Of a stretch of 64,000 nt of DNA, positions 32,623 through 44,494 are shown piece after piece. The notes under the pieces are model-generated. The model was not told where the DNA came from and searched no databases. It saw nothing but the letters and a program-made list of their open reading frames with translations. The first letter of the stretch is position 1. The number at the start of each line of letters is the position of its first letter. The stretch covers positions 2,343,433 to 2,407,432 of the forward strand of contig JASKMD010000006.1 of the NCBI GenBank assembly GCA_030144725.1, written 5' to 3'. The translations under genes were made by a program, and so were the position numbers. The stretch comes from Haematococcus lacustris. Lineage: Eukaryota > Chlorophyta > Chlorophyceae > Chlamydomonadales > Haematococcaceae.

Positions 32623-35600
32623 ATGACCCGCAGTCCTGTCTTCTTATGTGCCTTCCTGGTCGCTGCATCTCTAGCCCGCAGCCAAGGTGAGCTCGCCAAC
32701 ACCGTCACCCCGGGAGCGCGCTGCACAGCAAGTCTCATATGAAAATGAGCTGATGCTGCGCGCTGCTAGGTGCAAGCTTCGTAACACGCAGCGGCACGAA
32801 GCTGAAAGACGGCGCGAAGGACTTCTATTTCGTGGGTACGTTAGATTTCAGCGTTAAACCCACAGAGTGCGATCAGGCACCAGCAGCTTGATCCCACAAT
32901 TGGGTCGCTTTCACGTACCCGCTCTTGCTTCGGCAACTCCTGGATAACGATTGACGGCTGCGTCGCCAAATTAGCAAGGGCTAGTGGCGGGGCGTGCCGA
33001 GCTGCGCGAGGGGCGCACACAGCTAACACGTAGTCTCGCAACGCGCGCAGCAGCTCCCATACTTGCCGAGGCTCTGGCACAGCGCCGGCCTTCCAATAGT
33101 CAAACGAGGCGCCGCAGCCGGCTTGTAACAGAGTGCAGCGAGCTACGTCGGACTGCGTTGCTTCCCTTTCGCAGGCGCCAATGCTTATTGGCTCGTGGAC
33201 GCCGCTTCCTTCCCGAACCAAAACTACCGCATCCCGATCTTCTTTGAGAAGGCGAAGGTGCGCCTGCCGATGCTCGCCCAGTGCTCACCAAGTGGGCCAT
33301 GATGCAGCTTCGGCAAGGTCATCTTCTCATCTGGTCATTTTGTTCTGCTCCCTGCCCTGCAAGTGTGTTGTCACAGTTGCTTGCATCAGGGTTGCATTTG
33401 AAACCTGGCTGTCTGGCAACCAAGACTGACTGCAGCCCATGCACCTGACATGCCATGCAGGCGGTGGGCCTAAAGGTTGTGCGTACCTGGGCCTTTAACA
33501 ACGGCTGTCCGTCTACCTCTGCATATGGCAGCAACACCCTGCTGTACAACGCGCGAGAGGTGGCTGGGCTGGACAGCATCATACAGCAGGTATGGCCTCA
33601 TGGCTGCCCTTCCTGCCCGCCCCACTGCTGCTTGAAGCTCCTGAACATGCTTGTCTGAGACATGCTGACGTGCACCATGTGCATCGCACAATGTTATCCA
33701 ATGTGATTCATAGCCCCCTTCTTCATCATTATCATCATCATCAGGAGGGGCAGAACCAGAAACAGCGGCAGAACCATCCTTCAGTTTATGGGCATGCACA
33801 GCCATCCTTGCCAGCTTGGCCAGCCTACCACTGCTACGCGATTCTGGTGCTGCAGGCTGGTGCTGCTGGCGTGCGGCTGCTGCTCACGCTGGGCAACCTG
33901 TGGCCCGCCTATGTTGGCCCTGAGCTGTTCCTGTGGGCTGCCGGAGAGTCAGGTAGGCAGGGGCTGGGAGCAGGTGCAAGGGAGGGTCAGTGCTCTGTGC
34001 CGGCATGCTGCATGTCAGGCGCCAGCCCCGCCTGCCTGCCTGCCTGTGTGCAGTCTTGCCCTAGCCCTCAGCAAGCCGGTGCTGATGTGGCGTGCAGGGG
34101 ATGTGCTGAGCTTCTACTCCAGCCCCAAGGCCAGGGCCCTGTACAAGCAGCACATCACCAGCGTCACGTCTCGCGTCAACTCACTGACCGGGGTGGCTTA
34201 CAAGGACGACCCCACAATCATGGGCTGGGACGTCATGAACGAGCCCCGCTGCCCTGGTAAGCCACAGTGGGGCTGGCCAGCACACTGCCAGTGCTGCCCA
34301 TGCTGCCATGCCACCTGACTGTGCCCATCACTGAAAACTGATGTTTCTTGGCATATGGGTGGTGGTGGTGGTGGTCGTGGTGGCGGCCTGTGGCTAACTG
34401 CTGCTGTGGCGGCTGTGCTGGCGGTTGCTCCCTTCTGTCAGGTTGTGACAGCCCCACGAACAAGGCCTTCCACAGGTCTTGGCTGCAAGAGATGAGCGGC
34501 CATGCCATTGCTGCCGCCCCTAAGCAGCTCATTATGCTAGGCAGTGAGGGCTTCTTTGGGCGCGATGACCCCCAGCTTTACAACAACCCGGGTGAGGAAG
34601 GCAATAGGAAATGGTCAAGCATGCAAGCTGTGCAGTTTTGCAGCTGACATGGGTTATGTCATGTCATCAGGTCACAGTGCGGAGAGGGCCCGGCTGTTGC
34701 TGTTGCTGTTGCTGTTGTTTGTGGCTGCCCAGGGTCTGGCAGTGCCTGTGAGGGTGATGCATGGCGGGAGGAGAGCTCGCTGTCTGCCCTGCATGTCACC
34801 ACCATGCATGTCTACTGGCGCCAAACTGAGGGCCTGCCCTCCCAGGTCAGCAGCGACCTGCCAGCCAGTAAGCCAGCCAGCAGGAACGCGATTCACACCA
34901 GCACAGCAGCAGGCAGTCATGCTTGCACTCGTGATGAGGCAGTCTGGAAGGCTGTAGAGAGGCAGCTGCCAGCCCCTCCTATGGACGCCAGGCTGGCTGT
35001 TGATGAAGTTTGGCAATGTGTGCATTGTGCTGCACTATGCAGGGTTGGCGCCGCATGAACTTTGAGGAGTACTTTGCCTGGTTCTCCATCTACGTGGACC
35101 TGCACATCCAGGGGTCAGCCGCAATGGGCAAGCCCATCCTGCTGCAGGAGTTCAACATCCTGTCGTGGTGAGCATCATCTGAGCCATACAGATGAGATTA
35201 TGCTGAGCTGGCACTCGTGCAAACAGATGCATGTGAGGCTTGTTCCATTCTGCCATCCACCGCGCAGGCAGCACTTCACATCCCTTGCAGGTGCCACTCT
35301 CTATTGCTGCCTCATCTTCAATTGCTAAATGACATTGGCTGGTTGGCTCCATTGTTCCCCAGCCTGTTCGTGACCCCAATCTGGTCGACTTGCCCCACGC
35401 TCATTGCAGGAAGTTCAGCGACCAGCAGCGGGCTGCCCTGTTCCAGCTGGCCTTTGACAAGCTTGCTGCCAGCAGGAGCTCTGGAGGTGCCCTGGCAGGC
35501 GTGATGTTTTGGAGCGCTGCGCTGCAGGTCAGCACACTACCACCTGGGGTGTCCTAGCAACTGCCATGTGCCACATCTTGACCTGTGTGCCAGCCACCTG

Positions 35601-36562
35601 CAGCTGCCTGACTTGTGACAGCCATGATTTGGGTCAGGCTGTGATCACATGAACTGGCTGACAGGCTGATTAAAGCACTCAGCGCTGCTATGCACCATGC
35701 GCAATGCCAATGGGCCACACAGCCTGGCAGGCAGCTCCTGACCTCCCCACCTCTTGGCCATTGTTTCCACAGGGTGTGCCTGATGATGGCTACAACGTCT
35801 ACATTGACCAGCAGCTGGCAGGTGGCCCAGCCCCCTCTCAGGTGCAGGCTGCCAGTGGCCCTGACGCCTCCGCTGGCCGCAAGCTGCTGCAACAAGCTGA
35901 GGCGGGCCAGCAACACGACCCTGCCCTGGCCCTGCCCCTGCCCCTGGTGCAAGTGGGGCTGCCAGCTGGCTCTCAAGCAGACCCAGGGCCCTCCAGGCAG
36001 CTGCAGCAGCTGGGTGGCGGTGGAAGGTCATTGCTGGAGGACACCCTTGATGGCTTCAGGTGGGTTTGGATGCAGCGGCATGCAAATGTGTGTATGCATC
36101 AGCACCACCATTGCCATCGCCTGGTGTTACATGTGCATGCAGAGCAGGGCATGGTGTGTGCATCAGCATCACCATTGCCATTGCCTGTACAACAGCAGTC
36201 ACACTCTTATACACCTGCTGTCACACATAGCTGTTGCTGCTACCAAGGACGGGCATTGCTCGCCATCAGCCACTCCACTGGCTTCCCTGCTGTGGGCATT
36301 GCCCACTAGCTGGGTCAGCCGGCCCACTTGCAGGCGCAGAGGTGTGCTGGTGGCAACTGTAGGGAGCAGGCCACTGCTTCAGCGCCCTGGTTTCCGCTGC
36401 TGCAGGCGTGGCCCCTGGCGTTGGTCCTGCGCTGATGCTGCCGCAGCCACCTGGAAGCCAGCCTACGAGCCCCTCCCCACTGACCAGGCTGCACCCTTCC
36501 TGTCTAGGGTGGCTGGTCAGACCACCCTGCAAGTCGTGGTGGCTGCGGCACGCCAGTACTAG
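32623..36562 (+). CDS. Secreted GH5-type endo-beta-1,4-mannanase 2, 12 exons
   Basis: Exons 32623-32686, 32770-32835, 33175-33257, 33461-33589, 33856-33952, 34098-34256, 34442-34591, 34733-34845, 35043-35167, 35410-35527, 35773-36059 and 36406-36562 match mannanase 1 in every exon length and give 515 residues. The signal peptide, RTWAF, VMNEPR (Glu 195) and LLQEFN (Glu 323) are all kept. Introns also align but carry indels; the last intron is about 80 bases longer than in copy 1. Start choice follows the shared ATG before the hydrophobic signal peptide. Both copies look functional, so this is a recent tandem duplication with about 7.5 kb between equivalent positions. Confidence 0.85.
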
Positions 36563-37555
36563 TCAGGCTTGGCTGTCATTAGGCTGCCTTGACCTACCTT
36601 GCGTACGCGCTGCCTGTCTGCAATCTTGGGCCCGACCAACCTGACCTTGGGTCAGCTTGGGTATGGCGTAGCAACTGAGTGTTGTTGCCAGACTTGATGC
36701 TGCTGGTCTGACTAAAGGCATGAGGCACACATGCAGCCAGGGCTGTGCGCTTGGCGCATGGAGGGTGGGGCCTGCATTGCGGTGTGCAGCAAGACCTGGA
36801 AATCTAGCAAGGGTATGTCAGTCATTGGCTTGGCCCCTGCTCTTGTTCACACGCGCACTATGTTGGGTGGGTCAGTATCTACACAGTGTGAGCCATGCAA
36901 TAATCCATGCCCTGCTTAGAGCATGTGTATGCAGGCTTGTAAATTTTCACGCCACACTTGTGGAATAGATCGCACAATAATTGTGGTACGTTGCTTTCAG
37001 GTGGCTGGCTTGCTTTTTGCTTTGTCATTCAATACTACATTTCACTATTATTTGGCTTCAGCCGTGCAAAGCCGAAGATAGGGATAATGCTCACAGGGTT
37101 AGCTTATATCACGAACGTTACGTTAGTAAAAGATGGGCCATTCAGTACTGAGTTTCATGATTCAGTATTGAATTTTCAGTATCTCAGTGATGGTTCCTCG
37201 ATCTGGGCTTCGCTCACTTGTGTGAACCACTTGTAGAGAGCGAAGGGCCCGAGGACGGACTTCTGTTGGTGGGTAGGAATGTTACGTGGGTATGTAACCC
37301 TAACATTTTGTATGATGTGCAACCCTAACATTTGCGAGCACCTAGTTTCATGCCGTGTTTCATGCAACACCAAGTTTAATGTCAAAATTAACAACTTTGC
37401 TTGCGATCTTCTCCACGTCGGTGTATAGATATAGATGTTTGGGCCCATGCATATGCCCATGTCGCGTCATTCCGGGCTCCTTCTGATGGCAGCGACTTGA
37501 GCCCGGGCAGTCTGGGGCGAGTCGCTGGTTGCCTGTTGGCTGCTGCTGCCATCGC
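36563..37555. other. 3' flank of mannanase 2, no gene
   Basis: To about 36925 it repeats the flank of mannanase 1. Beyond that it is less GC-rich DNA with no convincing frame. Confidence 0.45.
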
Positions 37556-37866
37556 ACATGTTCCATTATCATGCCATGTGCAACAAGACAGTCTTAAGGC
37601 TGGCTGCCTACCAAGGCATTGTATCTGTGGTTAGTGCCCAGAGCTCCTCCCTCTTTGACAAGCTTTGTGCCAGGTTCCATGGGCACTGCCTTGCTGCGGG
37701 CTTCTGTCATGCTGTAGGCGCTGAGCATTTGCCGTCGTTGGTTGAACTGCAGCGTGCCTTGATTCCTGCTATCTGCTACTCCTCCACAAACTCGGGCATT
37801 GAAATGGTACCCTTGTCCTCTGGAGAGTCACAAATAACGGTTTGCATCGCTCGAGGAATTGTCCAA
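37556..37866. repeat. Repeat segment flanking EEP copy B, also at 50697-50990
   Basis: A 103-codon plus-strand frame here (SVVSAQSSSLFDKLCARFHG) is broken by a stop in the matching segment at 50697-50990. Both lie directly downstream of an EEP gene, so this belongs to the duplicated unit. The frame is not recognised and may be fortuitous. Confidence 0.6.
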
Positions 37867-37879
37867 TGAGGAATTGCTT

Positions 37880-40800
37880 GACCGCCCTCGTACTTGTGAT
37901 GGGTATCAGGGCTTGTTCCGCAGCTTCAGTGACCCCATTGTCCGGCACGCTGCCTTCAGGGCTTGCAGCTGCTCGCTGGTGTGGGTGGGCTGCTTGGGCA
38001 GGCCCAGGGCTGCCACACATGGGTTGTGGTTGGAGGCTGACAACAGCCCGTTCTGCTGCCAATGCAGTGTCCTTGGGGTCTTGCCCACACCCAATTGAGT
38101 GCCCATGCTGGCAGCAATGGTCTCGGCCTTCGTCAGCCATGCAGCCTACAGCATCATGACATGACCAGGTCAGCCCATGGGTGGGAGGTAGCTTGGAATC
38201 AGCTTTTACAGCCCAACTAGTTGCCCCGCCATGCCTATGCCACTGACCTTAGGTAGGCTCCCAGCACTGGATGGTGTGGTGGGGCACCACAGGTACAGGT
38301 GGTCGACGTGCTTGCGTGACATTGGCAGGCTCTTCGCGCAATCTGTCTTCATTGTGGCCTTCTCCCAGCCGCTGCATGGGCCATGAAACATGGGGGACAT
38401 GGTCGCGTCACAGCTCAGTCCAGCAGATGGCACTGCCAACATGTCGCCTTATCTCAGCGCCCACCTGAGCTCCAGTGTAGTCACGTTGAAGTCCCCCAGC
38501 ATGACAGCGGGCATACGGGCCAGCAGAGGGTGCTCCTCCAGCAGCTTGCGATGCAGCTGCACCATGGCACGCGCCTGTATGGCCCGCTGACCCTTGCAAA
38601 CGCAGGCCAGGTGGCAACTGAGGTACAGGGTGGGCTGCCCACCGACCGACATGACTGCCATGTCCACAATGTTGCTGGGGGTTGTCATGTACGTTTCAGG
38701 CTTGAGCTCTGAGAGCTCCTCATGGTCTTCTGGCGTCATAACCTTCACCAAGCTGTCGCTCCAGCATTTCTGCAGGGATGGGCAGTTCAGCAGCAGGACG
38801 GCTGTGTGTCCTTGGCTGTGTGGTCAGGCATGGACGGCAAGGATGGCATGGGTTGCATGAGCACTGCGGTGTTGGACCTACCAGGACCTCAACGTGGCCG
38901 TCGAGGCAGAGGAAGCCACCCTTTTGGTCTCGAGGGCACCTCAAATGGCCACTGCGCACCATGACACCATCGTCTGGCATGTGCAGCGTGTAGCCCACCA
39001 ATCCTGTGGAAGGGAAGCAAACCATAAGGGGACGAGTGAGCAGAGGGTGAGTCTGACGCTATCGATCATCCCAGCAATGCGTGAGCTGGGTACAACTAGT
39101 CATCCCAGCTGATAAGTCATCTCAGCCTTTAGTACGGCCTTGGGCGCTAAGCCTTGTTGTGGCTGCTGCCATGGTGACTACGCAAGGGTGGCAGGGCAGT
39201 GGGGCACTGAGTCCAACACCAGATCCACTGACCAGCATCTCTGGCTTTGTCCAGCATGGCCTGCACCTCCCCTTGACTGTTCAGCTCTTGCAGAGCCAGC
39301 ACATGCACCCCATGGCTTGCCATCATGCGCAGCATGGTGCGGGGCCCTGATGGGCCGTCTGAGTCACCCTGCATCAGCAGGCATGGCGTGCAAGGTTGAG
39401 CTCATGATAGGGCAGAAGGCAACCTCACACCATGCCCCACACACCTTAGCTTTGCACTCCACGTTCCATGTGCCGAGCATGGCCGCCTGGGCCTTGGCCC
39501 CCTCAGCCGCTTTCTGTGCATCCTGCTGAAAGGCTTCTCCCTGGCTTTGCAAGGCCAGTCGCTCGTGCAGGCCTAGAGCCTGCTTGAAGCTGGCCGCCTG
39601 CGAGGCCTGTGCACACACAGCGGGGTGAGGATGGTGTCACTGGCTCTCTGGCTGTCACAGGGGAGGCGAGGCGCGGCTGCACAGCTCTGCTGGCACAATT
39701 CTACTCAGCGCACAGGTCTAGCACAGCTGAGCAAGGCAGGCAGCGGGACAAGCCGCACGGGTATGGCAGTAGTGGGGTGTGTGAGCTGGCAGTGGGGCAG
39801 GCCAGACCTGCAGCTCGATGTACCAGTAATCCTTGAGACCCTCATCAGTTGCTCGCAGCATGCCGGCAAGGCAGTCCCACAATGTATGAGTTAGCTCCTG
39901 CCAGCATCAACCACAACTCATATGACGGGGGTGAGGATAGGAGAACAGGATGACAGTGACAAAGAAAGGGAGGAAAGATGGTAGTGACAGTCCAGGCTGG
40001 TCATGACAGAGGGAGTCTGCTGCCGCTGCCCACACACCAGGAACGAGGGCAGATTGGTCCGCCCAGGCAGCTGCATGGCTCCAAGCACGTCCACAAGCAT
40101 GCGCTTCACGCCAGGGCTGTGGAACTGCAGGCCACCAGCCAGCGTGCAGCGTCAGTCCTATCAGAGCTCTCCAAGAATCACCCATCAGCAGCTGTGCGGC
40201 TCACCTTGCTCATAAGGTACTCCATATCCCTAACAGTGAGCCTTTCTGCGAACGCTTTGTTGTCAATCGCCCACTGCTCAAGATGCTGCACTACTGCAGC
40301 CTTCAACATTTGCCTCCTGCATGCAGTCAGGTGGCTCCCATGTGCATGAGATGTTGTGAGGCAAATGTGCGGGGCGGCTGAAGCGTGGCACAGTGGCCTG
40401 TGGCGGTGTTACCTTAGCGGGGTCAGTGGGGCTGGGGAGGCCATGGTGTCAAGCATGTTCCTGAAGGCAACGAACGTGTCTGCGATACTCCTGTCCAAGG
40501 CTGCACAGCGACGTGTAGGTGGCTCTGGCTCCTGGCCTGATGCATGCTTCTTCACTTGCTCCACCAAGTCGCTCCTGCACCCAGCAACATAGTCCCCTGA
40601 CTTGGTGCGTCAGTGGCACTCATGCCCAGCTGGGTTGGGACACAAGGGCAGCACGACACGACGAAACCCTAACTCCATGGCAGGCAGTGACACAGTGGAC
40701 CTGCTGCTCACATGCCGGGGCCCATGGTGAGCAAGGACCTACCAGTAGTGACGCTCCTGGGCCTCTGTACCACTCGATGCATCCAACATGCCTGGAGTTC

Positions 40801-41590
40801 CCTGGGCCAGGGTGGGCCTGCACATCAGCCAGGCAGTCAAGCATGGAGCCCACATTCATCCAATGTGGCTACTCCCGTGCATCTTGACCTTCCTCGCTGC
40901 TGTGATGTCACCATCATAGCACGCGGCCATGTCCACAGCTGCCTTGCCGCACCTGCTGTCCACATCGTGTCCCACGGCCTTGGAGAGGTGCGAGCGTGCT
41001 TTGCTGGTGGTACTGGTACCAGCGTCGTTCAGGATGTTGGTAGCGCTGGCATACCTGCAACCAAGCACCGCACCGGCCTCGACACTGAGCGCAGCCAGCA
41101 GGCAAGTTCGCCATCGCACTGCTAGGCTGCGCCAGCTCACCTCACGGCAGTGGGGCCGCGTCCCGGCAGTGGTCCTTGCGCTGCAACCTGCCCCAGTGAA
41201 GCTCGTGGCCAAGCTGGCCGCAGAGGGCTGGTGCCCAGAGACAACGAAGATGCGCTGAAACGGTGGCCTTCGCAGGCAAGGGGCGCCTCAAAGTTGCTGG
41301 CAGACGCCCGTGGCGAAGCCCTTGGTGATGCTCTTGGTGACGCCCGTGGTGAAATGAGTATCTCGGCAGCGCCGCTCTCCAAAGTAGCCGTGCTGAGGTC
41401 CAAGGTCTGGAACATAGACGACAGCACCTGTGTCATTTTGGCCCGGTGCCCGTAACATCGTGATTTCGTTGCTGGCGACCGTCTAAGCTGTTCAATAGCT
41501 GTGTATTGCAAGGCTATGTCGGATGGGCTTACCCTTCGCACACCCCGGGGACTCCCTAACCCTGCCGGCCGCAAGGTCGACAACCGCATG
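37880..41590 (-). pseudogene. EEP-domain gene, copy B
   Basis: The same exons as copy A in reverse: serine-rich first exon near 41.4 kb, ASATNILNDAGTSTTSKARS (about 41.05 kb), TWNVE (39.45), ALQELN (39.3), GYTLHMPDDGVMVRSGHL (38.97), HLA...GDFN (38.5-38.6), VDHLYLW (38.3) and the terminal ASNHNPCVAALGLP block (38.0). It has TGA at 40610-40612 at the same codon as copies A and D. The plus side at about 41.9 kb is the start of Fanzor B, head-to-head. Catalytic motifs are intact, so loss of function rests mainly on that stop codon. Confidence 0.65.
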
Positions 41591-41869
41591 CTCGTATGCA
41601 GGCCCAGCTGCTGCCGCCCGCACCAATGAGGAGAAGCAGACTACTCCGCTCGACTTGTACATGTGTGAACAATTCGCGACGCTTGGCAATCGTGCAAGGC
41701 ACGAGGCTACAAGTCCACTGCGCAGCTGGTGCATTGCTACTGCAGCTGCTGGGAGCCAGGTTGAAACCGGCAACTACAGGAGGGTCTTACAGCACCGGAT
41801 CTCGAAACGACACAAGCAGTGGCAGAGGCAGCGATCAGGTTCACTAGACGTAGTTGTGGCCTAGTTCAG

Positions 41870-44033
41870 CAAAGGCAGATGGTTTCAGGTGGGCTTGCGA
41901 ACTGTCCTACGCAGGGAGATCAACAGCTGTAATGCCATGTGTCAGCCATGTATGGCTGGCATGTATCAGAGCAGTGTGGCAAGCCAGCAGGCACGCAGCC
42001 ACACCCGAGCATTGTAAGCAACATACATTGCATGTGTGGCTCGGTTCATAGGGCCAGGCTCACAGTGCGGCATGCTCCGGTATGACTCTTGCACAGAGGG
42101 GGGGGGCACGCCCCGCAGGAAGAGACGGTCTAATAGGGAGGCCTTGGGGGGCCATGGAGGAGGGATGTCAGGTGGGAGGGCCCGGCTAGGTCTATTGACC
42201 TGATGGACTACCAGGCAGGGTTGGCCTCAGGCTGGGAAGCTTCATTGAAGACCTTTGCTAGGGCTGCCATGCCCAGGTGGCAGCAATGGCCCCGTGCCAG
42301 CAGCAAAGGAGGAGGGACGCGCACACACCAAGCGGTTTGACAAGCTATATGCCAAGGCAGCCAGGGCCCGGCTAGGTTATATGCCCACCTGTTCATCAAG
42401 CCGGTGTGAGGGTATCCCTTCAACGCTGACAGTTGCGGGGCTGCAAGCTGCACAAGATGCAAGCTGAGGGCCAAGCTCCGCCGCCTGCTTGGCATGCAGA
42501 AGTAGGCTTCCTTGCAGGACACCCTGCGTCTGGCTGCACCTGCGCCATTGCAGTCAAAGCGTAGCAGGAGTAGGGACGGTTTCCGAACCCTGACCTGTCC
42601 ACCCCTCTTCACCCTCCACCCCCTTAACCAGGGTAGGCATTTACTTCATGAAAGCTAGACAGCAAAGCGCTCCATGGGGTGTGCAAGCCCACTGGGACAG
42701 TTGTTTTAGCACAGGCAAGTTGGCCGACCGGGGGGTTGAGTTTGACAGGCGGTGTCAGCATGTGTGTGCAGTGCTACTTTACACGCCCCCTCCCCAGCCC
42801 TCCCCTTCAAGCATGACCCAGAAATGTGAGCCAGCAACTCCTATAAAATGGATTCCCCCGCGGCAGCAAGGTCGTTGTTGAGAAGCGTGAGCCAGCGACG
42901 TAGATCTGGGTGGGCAGTGACCACGGCTCCACCAGGCAGTCAGTGCAGCCTCAGGGATGTGAGACGAGAAGCCAGGCCAGCTGGTAACAGACAAGCTGGC
43001 CCGGTGGAAGCTCACCAAGGGCCAGGTGCGGCGGGCCAGTGGCTTGAACATCGCCCGCCGCAACATGAGGCGGTGGTTAGAATTGTTACAGCCCCGTCTC
43101 TAGCACCTGGCAGCAGCCGGCTCAGCTGGCACAGCCGGCCATTCAAAAGCACATCACCACCACCCTGGCCACCTGGGATGGCGGTGTGGGCGGTGTGGGA
43201 GGTGGGCATGGCAGCGGCTAAGGCTGCACAAAGCCCAGGACCGGGCTCTGGTGCAGTGTCACCAATAAGGTGTAGGTGGGTGGGGAGGTGTATGGGGAGG
43301 TTGTGGGATGTGGGTAGGGTTAAAGATTGGTGCCACTGTGTCAGCCACCATGTGTGCATGACTGCAGCTGGAGGGGGATCCCGAGATGGCTAAGTTGTAT
43401 ATGAAGTGCTATGACATCGTCTTTGACGCAGCTGGCGTTGGCACCTGGGGAGGCTGGGGTGCTGATGTGGTGTTGTGAGCATGCTGCAAAACGGTGTGCC
43501 CGCCTAGAGGCACAGATTAGCAGCAGGGCAGGATGATGCTAGTGGATAAGTTCCGCACCAGCCGCATCAGCTCAGCAGTAAATGGCCAGCAGCACTGTGA
43601 GGAGCAGCCCACCATGCCTGCGCACTGGAAGCCCCCAGCAGGTCAGGTGGACCACAAGCGTCAGTAGCGTGACCAGCCAGTGCGGGGTCTATATAAAGTG
43701 GTGCCCAGTAGTGGCCCCACGCATTGTGCCACAGCCCCCACGCAGTCAGGAAGCTACATAGGCAGCAACCTCAGAGCCCGGGCCATCAACATCTGCCAGT
43801 CAAGCGCACCAAGCACCAAGGCAAGCCAAAGCAGCACCACAGCCAGGCAGGTGGCTGGACAGGGACTACAATGCAGCATTGAATATGCAGCACATTGGGT
43901 AGAGCAGGTGGCGGCCACTGGAGCTGTGCTTGCCGGACATGCCAGCCAAGGGCAAGGAGTACCCAGGCCTGGGCTTCAAGCGGCTACGAGACCGGCCACC
44001 AGAGGCCCAGCAGCCTGCTGTGGCTCAGTAGTG
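41870..44033 (+). pseudogene. Fanzor gene of unit B, degraded
   Basis: Pieces in order: the 5' exon region (GCAGATGGTTTCAGGTGGGC, 41876), HTKRFDKLYAKAARARLGYM (about 42.33 kb), KLARWKLTKGQVRRASGLNI (about 43.0 kb), GVGTWGGWGADVVL (43.43 kb), VDKFRTSRISSAVNGQQ (43.54 kb) and an NAALN remnant (43.87 kb). Stop codons after DVVL and TD, frameshifts and a deleted linker make it a pseudogene; VDE has become VDK. This is the only copy in the window where 5', middle and 3' parts lie in one run. Confidence 0.7.
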
Positions 44034-44049
44034 TGTGCCCCCTCTTGAG

Positions 44050-44140
44050 GTGTCATCAGCTTACATCAATGCATGCCAACTGTAGATTATAGCCCTGTCA
44101 CATGGTCAGGCAACTGTGTAGGTCGAAGGCGCCTATGCCA
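44050..44140 (+). ncRNA. Conserved Fanzor 3' block (e)
   Basis: TCATCAGCTTACATC, ATGCATGCCAACTGTAG, AGCCCTGTCACATGGTCAGG and TGTAGGTCGAAGGCGCC match the blocks after the other Fanzor genes. Confidence 0.4.
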
Positions 44141-44486
44141 TGCAGACGGGAAACACCTTACAGTCAATGTGGGCAAGTCAATGGCAACTCACGAACTGCA
44201 GCACCTAGCAGTGGTGAGAGAGCTCCTTAGCAGTACTTAGGCATGCACTTGGATCCCAGTGCCACCCCTGCCTTTGCTGCCACTCATATGAGGGCTGGCA
44301 TGTTCCTCGCCATGCGCCAGGCATACAAGCGTGCCAGAGAGCATGGGGTCCTGCAGGATCCGTATGCCCTATGTATCATTAGAACATTCGTGCTCCCCTT
44401 GGGGCTGTATAGCCCTCCTCGGGCACGGTATGCAGCTCTCCAACCCAGTGCAAACACGCATTCTCAGGTTCGCCGCCAGGGTACGT
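44107..44486 (+). pseudogene. LINE-type reverse transcriptase fragment
   Basis: A frame reads VNVGKSMA...YLGMHLDP, the late-palm V-N-x-x-K-S and Y-L-G motifs of non-LTR reverse transcriptases, then FLAMRQAYKRAREHG and TFVLPLGLY, as expected of the thumb region. One frameshift separates the first two motifs. The fragment ends at the hAT insertion (44487-44494 target duplication). Confidence 0.6.
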
Positions 44487-44494
44487 AGCTCAGT

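Noticed and set aside
37556..38098. Plus-strand gene antisense to the end of EEP copy B
   Set aside because: The matching segment at 50.7 kb is broken by stops, and the minus-strand reading agrees with the last exon of EEP copy A.
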